The notes below the pieces were generated by a model. That model had not been told where the DNA came from. It searched no databases and saw only the letters and a list, made by a program, of their open reading frames with translations. A stretch of DNA of 14,894 nucleotides from an uncultured Desulfovibrio sp. (GTDB lineage: Bacteria; Desulfobacterota; Desulfovibrionia; Desulfovibrionales; Desulfovibrionaceae). Below are positions 1-7,033 of the stretch, piece by piece; within the stretch, counting starts at the first letter, position 1, and each line of letters begins with the position of its first letter. Both the position numbers and the translations under genes were made by a program. The DNA lies in assembly GCF_949282365.1 (NCBI RefSeq), contig NZ_CASDOY010000050.1, positions 1 to 14,894 of the forward strand, written 5' to 3'.

Positions 1-1
1 C

Positions 2-106
2 CCGGTAGAGGACCTGGAGCAGGTGGTCAAACAGGCCGAAAAGCGGATGTACGACCGCAAGCGGGCCTACTACGAGGACGCCCGGCACGACCGCCGGGCC
101 CGGTGA
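2..106 (+). CDS. C-terminal tail of a GGDEF (diguanylate cyclase-like) protein, 5' truncated by the window edge
   Basis: An open frame enters from the left edge and encodes 34 residues before TGA at 104-106. The peptide contains the string QAEKRMYDRKRAYY, which matches the usual end of GGDEF domains, where an Ala-Asp/Glu-x-Ala/Arg-Met-Tyr-x-x-Lys-Arg helix closes the domain. GGDEF domains make cyclic di-GMP from two GTP. The catalytic GG(D/E)EF loop would lie upstream of the window, so activity cannot be judged. The tail after the domain is short and basic (DARHDRRAR). It converges on the xdhC gene, with a strong hairpin between the two stops. Confidence 0.7.
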   Translation, partial: PVEDLEQVVKQAEKRMYDRKRAYYEDARHDRRAR

Positions 107-127
107 CCGCCCAAACCGCACAGAATC

Positions 128-172
128 AAACGCCGTCCCCCTCCGGGCCTTGCCCGGAGGGGGACGGCGTTT
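128..172. terminator. Bidirectional intrinsic terminator between convergent genes
   Basis: A perfect inverted repeat has 21-base arms at 128-148 and 152-172 and a 3-base loop (CTT). The arms begin AAACGCCGTC and end GACGGCGTTT, so each strand carries a short T run at its 3' side. It sits 21 bases after the GGDEF stop and 30 bases after the xdhC stop on the opposite strand, as expected for a shared terminator. Confidence 0.85.
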
Positions 173-202
173 GCGTTAGGAAGGGGGCACGGCGCCTCCC
201 CC

Positions 203-1216
203 TCACAGCCGGCCCGACCGGCAGGCGATCAGCTGGGCGGTGATGGAGACGGCGATCTCCGCCGGGGTCTCCCCGCCGATGGGCAGGCCGATGGGGGAGT
301 GGACCCGGTCCAGCTCCGCCGGCGGAAAGCCCAGCTCCGCCAGCCTTTCCCGGGCGGCGGCCGCCTTGCGGCGGCTGCCGATGCACCCGATGTAGGGGGC
401 GGGGGTGGTGAGGACCTGGGCGAGCAGCGTAAAATCGCTCTGGTGGCCGGGGGTCATGATGACCACATAGTCCCGGTCGGTGACGGTGATGTGGTCGAAA
501 ATCCGGCGGTAGTCCCCCAGGATGACCCGGCTGGCCTGGGGGAAGTGCTCGGGCAGGGCGGCCTGGGGCCGGTCGTCGAAGAGGACCACCCGGAACCCCA
601 CATGGGCCAGCAGGGGGCACAGCTCCCGGCCCACGTGGCCGCCCCCGAAGAGGTAGACCACCCCCGCCCGGACCAGGGGCTCCACATAGCAGGCGGGGGC
701 CTCCTGCCGGAGGACCCCCCGGCTCCGGAGCAGGGGGCGCAGCTCCTCCGGGGAGAGGGGGACGGCGAAGCGGGGCCCCCGGGCCCCGTCATAGAGCCCC
801 AGCCCCACGGGCGCGCCCTCCCCCACCGGGGTGATGAGCCAGGCGTCCTCCTCCGGCCGGTCCAGGGCCTCCAGCACGGCCTCCACCATGGGGAGATGGG
901 CGGCGCCGAGCACCTGGAAGGCCACCGTCACCCGCCCCCCGCAGATCATGCCGATGTCCCGGACCTGGTTGGGGGTGAGGTCGAAGGCGCAAACCAGGCG
1001 CCCGCCTCCGGAGCGGAGGAGGTCCAGGGCCTCCTCCCGGCTTTTGGCCTCCACCGCCCCGCCGCCGATGGTGCCCAGGCTCCCGCCGTCGGCAAAGACC
1101 GCCATTCTGGCCCCCGCCCCCCGGGGGGCGGAGCCGGAGCTGGCCACGATGGTGCACAGGACGGCCTCCTCCCCCCGGTCCAGGGCGGCGCGGAGGGCCG
1201 TGAAGAGCTCCCTCAT
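203..1216 (-). CDS. xdhC: XdhC/CoxI family molybdenum-hydroxylase maturation protein
   Basis: This 337-residue protein belongs to the XdhC/CoxI family. Members bind the molybdenum cofactor, support its sulfuration and help insert it into xanthine dehydrogenase-type hydroxylases. The N-terminal XdhC domain shows SGSAPRGAGARM (about residues 27-38), GTIGGGAVE (48-56) and GMICGG (89-94), the conserved Cys motif of the family. The C-terminal Rossmann-type domain starts at VVYLFGGGHVG (about 186-196) and continues through TPGHQSD (255-261), IGCIGSRRK (276-284) and PIGLPIGGETPAEIAVSI (308-325). The chosen ATG is one base after the TGA of the upstream lipoprotein gene (TGACATG). An in-frame ATG 19 codons upstream lies inside that gene and was rejected. 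No hydroxylase subunit is visible here, so its client enzyme is unknown. Confidence 0.93.
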   Translation of the reverse strand: MRELFTALRAALDRGEEAVLCTIVASSGSAPRGAGARMAVFADGGSLGTIGGGAVEAKSREEALDLLRSGGGRLVCAFDLTPNQVRDIGMICGGRVTVAFQVLGAAHLPMVEAVLEALDRPEEDAWLITPVGEGAPVGLGLYDGARGPRFAVPLSPEELRPLLRSRGVLRQEAPACYVEPLVRAGVVYLFGGGHVGRELCPLLAHVGFRVVLFDDRPQAALPEHFPQASRVILGDYRRIFDHITVTDRDYVVIMTPGHQSDFTLLAQVLTTPAPYIGCIGSRRKAAAARERLAELGFPPAELDRVHSPIGLPIGGETPAEIAVSITAQLIACRSGRL

Positions 1217-1217
1217 G

Positions 1218-2327
1218 TCACACACCCCCCTGGGCGGCCTGCTTGCCGATGGAGTTGGCCACCAGGGCGTCATACTGCTCCCGGGTCAGCGTGCAGTGGT
1301 AGAAGAGGTCGTAGTACCGGGCCACCTCCTCATAGAGGTCGTAGCCGGCCGCGTCGGGGTAGAGGAGCTTGGCCATCCACAGCATCCCCAGATACCGCTG
1401 GACGGAGGGGGGAAAGCCCATCCAGTTGTAGGGGCCCATGGGGGTCTCGTAGTAGTGGCCGGAGGCAATGGCGGTGAGCTGCCCCCAGGCCGGGTCCTCC
1501 CCCGCGGCGGCATAGGCGCTCTCGGGGGCGAAGATGATGTAGTCGGGGTCCCAGAGCAGGATCTGCTCCAGCCCCACCTCGTTGCCGGTGCCCTTGGAGG
1601 AGGGGGACTCCACCACCGCCAGATTGTTGGACAGCAGGTCGATGATCTCCGAGTGGTAGGAGTTTTGGGCGATGACGTTCTGGCCGTCGGGGCCGGTGAT
1701 GTAGAGGAGGTCCACCTTGTCCACCCGGCCGGCGATGTCCACGGCCCGGGCGTAGACCTCCTCACAGTAGGCGGCCAGGGTCTCCGCCTCGGCCTCCATC
1801 CCCACCAGCTCCCCCAGCAGGCGGTAGGCCTCCCCGGTGGTCTGGGTGGTGGCGGTGATGTGGACAAAGGGCAGGCCGGTCTGCTCCTGGAGGGCGTCCA
1901 GGTCCTCGGCGATGGTGTCCTTGGGCTCCCCCACGTCGATGACCACCTGGGCCCCGGAGGAGAGCAGGCTCTCCAGGTTCAGCTCCCCCTGGCCGCCGTA
2001 GAGCTGGCCCAGCAGGGGGAGGTTATAATATTCGGTGTCCAGGTATGCCTCGGCGCTCGCGTCCCAGGCGTTGGCGATGCCCACCAGCTTGTCGGGGCAC
2101 AGGGCGAAGAGGACGATCTGGGCCATGGGGCCGGTGACGGCCACCCTGTCGATCCGGGCGGGGAGGGTCACGGTGCGGCCCACCGAGTCGGTGAAGGTCC
2201 GGGTCTCGGCGGCGGGGGCGGCGGACTCGGTCCGGGCCGGGGCGGACTGGGTGGGCGCGGCGCCGCCGCAGGCGCACAGGGAGAGGATCAGGGACAGGGC
2301 GAGCAGCAGAGAGAGGGGCTTTTTCAC
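1218..2327 (-). CDS. ABC transporter substrate-binding lipoprotein (FepB/PF01497 type)
   Basis: The 369-residue protein starts with GTG at 2327, after an AGGAG ribosome site nine bases upstream. Residues 1-20 form a lipoprotein signal (Lys-Lys, a Leu-rich core, then LCAC with Cys20 as lipid anchor), followed by an Ala/Pro/Thr-rich linker to about residue 42. The mature part begins FTDSVGRTVTLPARIDRVAV, the typical opening of class III binding proteins for iron-siderophores, B12 and, in the MolA branch, molybdate. Later it carries NWMGFPPSVQRYLGMLWMAK, a usual C-lobe motif. It would deliver ligand to a membrane permease at the cell surface; no permease or ATPase is in the window. The adjacent xdhC makes molybdate or tungstate plausible, but the ligand is an inference. 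It is translationally linked on both sides: GTGA overlap upstream and a 1-base gap to xdhC downstream. Confidence 0.88.
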   Translation of the reverse strand: MKKPLSLLLALSLILSLCACGGAAPTQSAPARTESAAPAAETRTFTDSVGRTVTLPARIDRVAVTGPMAQIVLFALCPDKLVGIANAWDASAEAYLDTEYYNLPLLGQLYGGQGELNLESLLSSGAQVVIDVGEPKDTIAEDLDALQEQTGLPFVHITATTQTTGEAYRLLGELVGMEAEAETLAAYCEEVYARAVDIAGRVDKVDLLYITGPDGQNVIAQNSYHSEIIDLLSNNLAVVESPSSKGTGNEVGLEQILLWDPDYIIFAPESAYAAAGEDPAWGQLTAIASGHYYETPMGPYNWMGFPPSVQRYLGMLWMAKLLYPDAAGYDLYEEVARYYDLFYHCTLTREQYDALVANSIGKQAAQGGV

Positions 2328-2418
2328 GGTTCCAGACTCCTTTCCGTTTCCGGGGGCAGGTCCCCGGGCATGAGCAGCCAGTGCAGGCCGCGGGCCTGCC
2401 AGGAGGCCGCCAGGGGAT
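2326..2418 (-). CDS. Truncated C-terminus of an unidentified upstream operon gene
   Basis: Reading the minus strand in the frame that stops with TGA at 2326-2324 gives a continuous peptide ending HWLLMPGDLPPETERSLEP. Its stop overlaps the GTG start of the binding-protein gene (GTGA), a classic sign of a translationally coupled upstream gene. The frame can be followed back only to about 2418, where the coaBC coding sequence begins, so the gene has lost its 5' part. I do not recognise the family from some 30 residues. The given end is approximate, because the exact breakpoint cannot be placed. The remnant supports an artificial or recombinational join at this point. Confidence 0.5.
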
Positions 2419-2425
2419 CTAGAGG
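2410..2425. other. Probable chimeric junction between two genomes
   Basis: To the left, codons favour GGG, CGG and CTC and the gene families fit a clostridium. To the right, codons favour GGC, CGC and CTG and the families fit a Desulfovibrio-like genome. The coaBC stop (TAG, 2421-2419) and the cut end of the left operon's first gene meet here with no intergenic sequence. A GATC tetranucleotide lies at 2416-2419, which may be chance. No transposase, attachment site or repeat marks the spot, so an assembly or ligation join is more likely than transfer. Confidence 0.6.
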
Positions 2426-3648
2426 CGCAAAAGCCACGAGCACAGATCCCAGGCCACGTCGGCCTTGCTCTGGTTGGGCCAGATCTCTTCACGGCCGTTG
2501 CGGTCCACCACGGCCATGCTGTTGGTGGCCGCGCCGAAGCCGCTGTCGCCGCTGTTGACGCGGTTGCCGGCCAGCAGGTCGGCATCCTTGCGGGCGCGCT
2601 TGGCCCGGGCCAGCTCCAGCAGGCTTTCCATGTCGGGCGTGGTCTCGGCGGCGAAGCCCAGCACCTTCTGCCCTTCCCGCCGCTGCTGCGACAGGGTGCG
2701 CAGGATGTCGGGATTGGCCGTGAAGCGGATGCTGAAGCCGTCCTCCCGGCCTTCCTTCTTGAACTTCTGCGGGCCCAGCGCTTCGGGCGAGAAGTCCGCC
2801 ACCGCGGCGCAGAACAGGCCCATGTCCATGCGCGGCCAGCAGTCGGACGCGGCCTCGAACATCTCGCGGGCGCTGCCCACGTCCAGACGCTCCACCCCGG
2901 CGGGCAGGTCGGGGCAGCCGGGGCCGCACACGGCCGTGACCCCGGCCCCGCGCAGCCAGGCGGCCGTGGCCAGGGCCGCGCCCATGGTGCCGCTGCTGGG
3001 ATTGGTCCAGTAGCGCACGCCGTCCCACTTCTCGCGCGTGGGGCCCATGGTCAGCATGACGCGCCGTCCCGCCATGTCCTGCGGGGCAAGGGCGCGCAGC
3101 GCTGCCAGAAAGATGTCTTCCACCGGGGCCAGGCGGCCCTGCCCGGTGTCGCCGCAGGCCGTGCCGCCGCAGCCGGGCACGATGATTCCGGCCCCGCGCC
3201 GCCGCAGGACGGCCACATTGTCCTGGGTGGCCGGATGCTGCCACATGCGCGGGTTCATGGCCGGGGCCAGCAGCAGGGGCCCGTCGAAGGCCAGAGCCTG
3301 TGCCGAGAGCATGTCCGAGGCCGCTCCGGCCGCCAGACGCGACAGGGCGTCGGCCGAGGCCGGGGCCACCAGCATGGCCCGGGCCCGCTGCCCCGGTTCC
3401 AGATGGTCGAAGACCTCGTCGCCCTCGAACATGCGGCCGTAGACCGGCAGCGCGCCCAGGGCCTCGAAGAGCAGGGGCGTCACGAAACGGCGCGCGCCAT
3501 CGGTGAGGGTGACGGAAACGTGGATGTCCAGTGCGTGCAGGGCGCGCAGCAGATCCAAGGCCTTGTAGCAGGCCACGGAACCGCAGACGCCCAGATGCAG
3601 GCGCTGGCCCGCGAAACGCCGGCTGGCATGGAAGGGCGAGGCGCTCAC
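2419..3648 (-). CDS. coaBC: Bifunctional phosphopantothenoylcysteine decarboxylase / phosphopantothenate-cysteine ligase
   Basis: This 409-residue enzyme carries two steps of coenzyme A synthesis: CoaB joins cysteine to 4'-phosphopantothenate using CTP, and CoaC decarboxylates the product with FMN. The CoaC half shows LGVCGSVACYKALDLLR (about 19-35), the catalytic His82 in FDHLEPG, PAMN at 129-132 and the active Cys165 in GTACGDTGQGR. The CoaB half begins about residue 196 with MLTMGPTREKWDGVRYWTNP and has AAVADFSPE (281-289) followed by KFKK (295-298). Length matches the family. The GTG start at 3648 overlaps the stop of the upstream lipoprotein gene (GTGA), which decides the start. The stop lies exactly at the suspected join, but the C-terminus (WDLCSWLLRL) looks complete. 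Confidence 0.93.
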   Translation of the reverse strand: MSASPFHASRRFAGQRLHLGVCGSVACYKALDLLRALHALDIHVSVTLTDGARRFVTPLLFEALGALPVYGRMFEGDEVFDHLEPGQRARAMLVAPASADALSRLAAGAASDMLSAQALAFDGPLLLAPAMNPRMWQHPATQDNVAVLRRRGAGIIVPGCGGTACGDTGQGRLAPVEDIFLAALRALAPQDMAGRRVMLTMGPTREKWDGVRYWTNPSSGTMGAALATAAWLRGAGVTAVCGPGCPDLPAGVERLDVGSAREMFEAASDCWPRMDMGLFCAAVADFSPEALGPQKFKKEGREDGFSIRFTANPDILRTLSQQRREGQKVLGFAAETTPDMESLLELARAKRARKDADLLAGNRVNSGDSGFGAATNSMAVVDRNGREEIWPNQSKADVAWDLCSWLLRL

Positions 3649-4289
3649 AGCGCCCGCTCCTGCAGGCCGCCGCTGCCGGAAGGCGCGCCCCAGCTCTCGC
3701 TGGTGCCCACGGGCGGCGGGGTGCTGCCGCTGTCGGGCGTCTCGAAGCCGCCGCCCGTGGCGGGCCCGTTGTCCTCGAAGCCGCCGCCGGAAGCGCCGCT
3801 GGCCGCCGTGCCGTCGTGACCGCCGCCCTGTCCGCCGCCCAGGGGCAGGATGCTCAGGGGGGAGCCGTCAGGCTGCTTTTCCGCCACCCAGATCTCGGCC
3901 ACGCAGCTGTAGACCGTCTGGGAAGAGATGGCGATGACGGCAAGGCGGTTGCCGTTCTCGAAAACCAGCATGGTATGCTCGCCCTTGCGCAGGCTCATGC
4001 GCACGTTCCAGCCCAAGCCCTGCAGGCTGCTGTACAGGCTCTGGGCCACCTGCTGGCGGTCCGCCTGACCGTACAGGGTCTCCATGCCCTGGGGCTGGCC
4101 GTCGCTGCCCGTGGTCTGCGCGGAATGCTGTACGGAAAGTTCCATGCCCGCAGGCAGGGAGATGCCCAGAAGGCGGCTCTGGCGGACGGCGGGCGAAGAT
4201 CCGAAGGGATTGCTGATGCCCAGATCGGCGCATCCGGCGGCGCCGGCCAGGATGGCCGCAAGGATCAGGGTGACAAGTAGGCGTCGCAT
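3645..4289 (-). CDS. Uncharacterised lipoprotein, co-translated with coaBC
   Basis: This 214-residue protein has a lipoprotein signal: MRRLL, a hydrophobic core and the lipobox LAGAAGC with Cys20. A probable folded domain spans about 38-140 (LLGISLPAGMELS to YSCVAEIWVAEK) and looks like alternating strands and helices. From about 150 to the end it is Gly/Ser/Pro-rich and probably disordered, with repeated GGGFE strings at about 168-172 and 179-183. I do not recognise a named family. An AAGGAGT ribosome site at 4303-4297 precedes the ATG. Its TGA overlaps the coaBC start by four bases, implying coupled translation, although a surface lipoprotein has no obvious role in coenzyme A synthesis. Confidence 0.8.
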   Translation of the reverse strand: MRRLLVTLILAAILAGAAGCADLGISNPFGSSPAVRQSRLLGISLPAGMELSVQHSAQTTGSDGQPQGMETLYGQADRQQVAQSLYSSLQGLGWNVRMSLRKGEHTMLVFENGNRLAVIAISSQTVYSCVAEIWVAEKQPDGSPLSILPLGGGQGGGHDGTAASGASGGGFEDNGPATGGGFETPDSGSTPPPVGTSESWGAPSGSGGLQERAL

Positions 4290-4336
4290 TGGCTATACTC
4301 CTTCAACTGTCGTCCGGGAGGCCGGACAGCCCGAAA

Positions 4337-4365
4337 AGGATAGCCTCTCCGGCACGGACTGACAA
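4337..4365 (-). promoter_or_regulatory. Predicted sigma70-type promoter for the lipoprotein-coaBC pair
   Basis: On the minus strand, TTGTCA (4365-4360) is followed by exactly 17 bases and then TATCCT (4342-4337). This is a good -35/-10 pair. It would start a transcript near 4330, leaving about 40 bases of leader before the ATG at 4289. It lies in the 203-base divergent gap between the lipoprotein gene and queA. I saw no comparably good promoter facing queA. Confidence 0.5.
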
Positions 4366-4492
4366 GCGTCTCCTCGCGGCCCGGCTGCCGGGGCCGCGCC
4401 TGGCGGCCGGGAAAGGCTGCCTGCGCCACCGTGCCCGGCGACGGATATTTGCGGCCGCCCCGCGGCCCGGAGAGAAGTGAAGGAAAAGGATC

Positions 4493-5605
4493 ATGCCGCC
4501 CGTTTTTGTTTCCGAAGATGATTTTCTGCTGCAAAACTATACCTATGAGCTGCCCCAGGAGCGGATCGCCCAGTATCCGCCGGAACACCGGGGCGCGTCG
4601 CGCCTGCTGACCATGCGCCGCAACGGCCCCCTGGGCCTGGAACACCACATGTTCAGCGACCTGCCGGACTGCCTGCCCGAAGGCGCCCTGCTGGTGGCCA
4701 ACAACTCGCGCGTGCTGCAGGCCCGCCTGCTGGGCAGCCGCGGCACCGGCGGCAAGGTGGAATTCCTGCTGCTCACGCCCCTGCCCCTGGTGCGCGCCGC
4801 CGCCGTGCCCGTCAAGGGCCGCCCGGACACCTGGTCCGCCGAGGTCAGCGGCCTGATCCGTTCCGGGGGCAGCGTGCGCGAGGGCGAGACCCTGCACTTC
4901 GGCGCGGGCATCAGCGTGACCGTCCTGGAATGCGGCCCCTTCGGCCAGCGGCGCGTGACCCTGTGCTGGCAGGGCGACGTGGCCGAGGCCTTCGCCGCCA
5001 CCGGGCACATCCCGCTGCCGCCCTACATCAAGCGCGCCGACGCCGAGGAGGACTTCAGCCGCTACCAGACCGTCTATGCCCGCGAGGAGAAGACCGGCTC
5101 CGTGGCCGCGCCCACGGCCGGGCTGCACTTCACCGACGAGCTGCGCCGGACCCTGCGCGAGCGCGGCTTCCAGTGGGCCGAAGTGACGCTCTATGTGGGC
5201 TACGGCACGTTCAGCCCGGTGCGCTGCGAGGATATCCGCAACCACCAGATGCACCGGGAATATGTGGAACTGCCCGAGGAAACGGCCAATGCCATCGCCG
5301 AGGCCAAGGCCCGGCACCGGCCGGTCATCGCCGTGGGCACCACCTCGGTGCGCACCCTGGAAGGCGTGGCCCAGCTCTGCGGCCGGGCCCAGCCCTTTGC
5401 CGGCTGGACGGACATCTTCCTCTATCCCGGCCGTCCCTTCCGGGTGGTGGACGGGCTCATCACCAATTTCCACCTGCCCGAGTCCTCCCTGCTGATGCTG
5501 GTCTCGGCCTTCGCGGGCCGTGAACGCATCCTGGAGGCCTACCGTACGGCCATCGAGGAAGGCTACCGCTTCTTCTCCTACGGGGACGCCATGTTCATCC
5601 GCTAG
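4493..5605 (+). CDS. queA: S-adenosylmethionine:tRNA ribosyltransferase-isomerase (queuosine synthesis)
   Basis: QueA transfers and rearranges the ribose of S-adenosylmethionine onto 7-aminomethyl-7-deazaguanine in tRNA, making epoxyqueuosine at the wobble base. The 370-residue length is near the usual 340-360, with a slightly longer N-terminus. Conserved blocks are visible: YELPQERIAQYP near the start, GHIPLPPYIKR, EKTGSVAAPTAGLHFT, VTLYVGYGTFSPVR, MHREYVELP, AVGTTSVRTLE, and a C-terminal FLYPGRPFRVVDGLITNFHL followed by PESSLLMLVSAFAGRE. The ATG at 4493 has an AAGGA site at 4480-4484 with eight bases of spacing. It is transcribed divergently from the lipoprotein-coaBC pair and lies 120 bases ahead of the korDABC-type operon, possibly reading into it. 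Confidence 0.96.
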   Translation: MPPVFVSEDDFLLQNYTYELPQERIAQYPPEHRGASRLLTMRRNGPLGLEHHMFSDLPDCLPEGALLVANNSRVLQARLLGSRGTGGKVEFLLLTPLPLVRAAAVPVKGRPDTWSAEVSGLIRSGGSVREGETLHFGAGISVTVLECGPFGQRRVTLCWQGDVAEAFAATGHIPLPPYIKRADAEEDFSRYQTVYAREEKTGSVAAPTAGLHFTDELRRTLRERGFQWAEVTLYVGYGTFSPVRCEDIRNHQMHREYVELPEETANAIAEAKARHRPVIAVGTTSVRTLEGVAQLCGRAQPFAGWTDIFLYPGRPFRVVDGLITNFHLPESSLLMLVSAFAGRERILEAYRTAIEEGYRFFSYGDAMFIR

Positions 5606-5725
5606 GCGGCATTTTTGGGCCGATCCGGCAAACGGCCCGGCCTTATGACTGACAAATCCGCAGGCAGCGGCACCCTGTGGCGGGATGCCGCGCCCTGCGC
5701 AACCTGCATCATTCAGGGGAACAGC

Positions 5726-5947
5726 ATGTCGCGAATCGTTTTTCTGGAAGAACGCTGCAAAGGCTGCGGCCTGTGTGTGGCGGTCTGCCCGGCGCACATC
5801 ATCCGCCCCTCGGGACGGTTCAACCGCCAGGGCTACGAGGTGATGGAAACCGAAGGCCGCTGTACGGGCTGCGCCTCCTGTGCGCTCATGTGCCCGGACG
5901 TGGCCATCCGTGTCTTCAAATCCCAAAAAACGGAGAAGACCGCATGA
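5726..5947 (+). CDS. korD: 2-oxoacid:ferredoxin oxidoreductase delta subunit (2x[4Fe-4S] ferredoxin)
   Basis: This 73-residue protein is a bacterial-type ferredoxin. Two CxxCxxCxxxCP motifs bind two [4Fe-4S] clusters: Cys11, 14, 17, 21 and Cys46, 49, 52, 56. It acts as the electron-carrying delta subunit of the oxidoreductase encoded by the next three genes. An in-frame ATG at 5615 would add 37 residues of non-ferredoxin sequence. The ATG at 5726 is preferred because AGGGGA lies just upstream and the protein then begins MSRIVFLEERCKGCG, as is usual. Its TGA overlaps the next gene's ATG (ATGA). Confidence 0.9.
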   Translation: MSRIVFLEERCKGCGLCVAVCPAHIIRPSGRFNRQGYEVMETEGRCTGCASCALMCPDVAIRVFKSQKTEKTA

Positions 5948-7032
5948 GTCACGACCGCATCCTCATCAAGGGCAATGAAGCTGTGGCCTTTGGCGCTCTG
6001 GACGCCGGCTGCCGTTGCTACTTCGGCTATCCCATCACGCCGCAGAACGAGATCCCCGAGACCATGTCCCTGCGGCTGCCCGAGTGCGGCGGCCAGTTCG
6101 TGCAGGCCGAAAGCGAAGTGGCCGCCATCAACATGCTGCTGGGCGCGGGCGCCTGCGGCATCCCGGCCATGACCTCCTCGTCCAGCTGCGGCATCTCGCT
6201 GATGCAGGAGGGCATCTCCTACATGGCGGGCAGCCATATCCCCGCCGTCATCGTCAACATGGAACGCGGCGGCCCGGGCCTGGGCGATATCGGCCCCTCG
6301 CAGGGCGACTACTTCCAGGCCGTCAAGGGCGGCGGCCACGGCGACCACCGCAATCTGGTGCTGGCCCCCTCCACGGCGCAGGAATGCTACGACATGATGT
6401 TCCGCGCCTTCGCCCTGGCCTTCAAGTACGCCAACCCGGTCATGCTGCTGGGCGACGCCATCGTGGCCCAGATCAAGGAACCCGTGCGCCGCCAGCCCCC
6501 GGCCGACGCCGTGAGCCCCGAGGCCCTGGCCGAACTGGCCGCGCCCTGGCGCATGGAAGGCTACGGCAAGCGCGGCCCCGGCGCCAGGCCCCGCCTGCTC
6601 AAGTCCGTGTACCTGGCCGAAGGCGCGCTGGCGGCCCGCAACCGCCTGCTCATGGAAAAATACGCCGCCATGCAGGCCGAGGCCCGCGCCGAAAACTGGC
6701 AGACCGACGACGCCGAAGTCGTGGTGGTGGCCTTCGGCTCCATGGCCCGCATCGCCCGCAGCGCCATCCGCAAGCTGCGTGGGGAAGGCCTCAAGGCCGG
6801 CCTGTTCCGTCCCCTGACGCTCTATCCCTTCCCGTCCGGGGCCCTGCGCGCCCTGGCCCCGGGCCGCCGTTTCCTGGTCATCGAACAGAATACCGGCCAG
6901 ATGGTGGAAGACGTGCGCCTGTCCCTCATGGGCGAGGATGCCAGGGTGGGCTGGCACGGCGTCATGCCCGGCCTGTTCATCGGCGCCGACGCCCTGGAAG
7001 ATCCCATCCGTCAGGCCTGCAAGGAGGACTAA
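5944..7032 (+). CDS. korA: 2-oxoacid:ferredoxin oxidoreductase alpha subunit (KorA/VorB type)
   Basis: The 362-residue alpha subunit pairs with the beta subunit to oxidise a 2-oxoacid and coenzyme A to the acyl-CoA and CO2, reducing ferredoxin. The pyrimidine-binding domain opens with IKGNEAVAFGALDAGCRCYF and then YPITPQNEIPE (about 29-39). Next come AESEVAAINMLLGA (55-68), TSSSSCGISLMQEG (77-90) and ERGGPGLGDIGPSQGD (107-122), all typical of the KorA/VorB alpha family. The C-terminal domain contains VVVVAFGSMARIARSAI and the ending VIEQNTGQMVEDVR. Substrate cannot be read directly: 2-oxoglutarate is favoured by the delta-alpha-beta-gamma order, as in Helicobacter oorDABC, but branched-chain 2-oxoacids remain possible. 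The start overlaps the ferredoxin stop by four bases. Confidence 0.9.
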   Translation: MSHDRILIKGNEAVAFGALDAGCRCYFGYPITPQNEIPETMSLRLPECGGQFVQAESEVAAINMLLGAGACGIPAMTSSSSCGISLMQEGISYMAGSHIPAVIVNMERGGPGLGDIGPSQGDYFQAVKGGGHGDHRNLVLAPSTAQECYDMMFRAFALAFKYANPVMLLGDAIVAQIKEPVRRQPPADAVSPEALAELAAPWRMEGYGKRGPGARPRLLKSVYLAEGALAARNRLLMEKYAAMQAEARAENWQTDDAEVVVVAFGSMARIARSAIRKLRGEGLKAGLFRPLTLYPFPSGALRALAPGRRFLVIEQNTGQMVEDVRLSLMGEDARVGWHGVMPGLFIGADALEDPIRQACKED

Positions 7033-7033
7033 G

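Noticed and set aside
831..2558. A 575-codon + strand open frame
   Set aside because: It lies opposite xdhC and the binding-protein gene, which have clear family motifs; its Gly/His/Val-rich translation is typical of antisense frames in GC-rich DNA.
5606..5725. A possible terminator between queA and the ferredoxin gene (GGGCCG...CGGCCC)
   Set aside because: The stem is only six pairs and no T run follows on the + strand, so read-through from queA cannot be excluded.
4265..5926. A 553-codon minus-strand open frame
   Set aside because: It is antisense to the whole of queA, which is unmistakable; its composition is low-complexity and matches no family.
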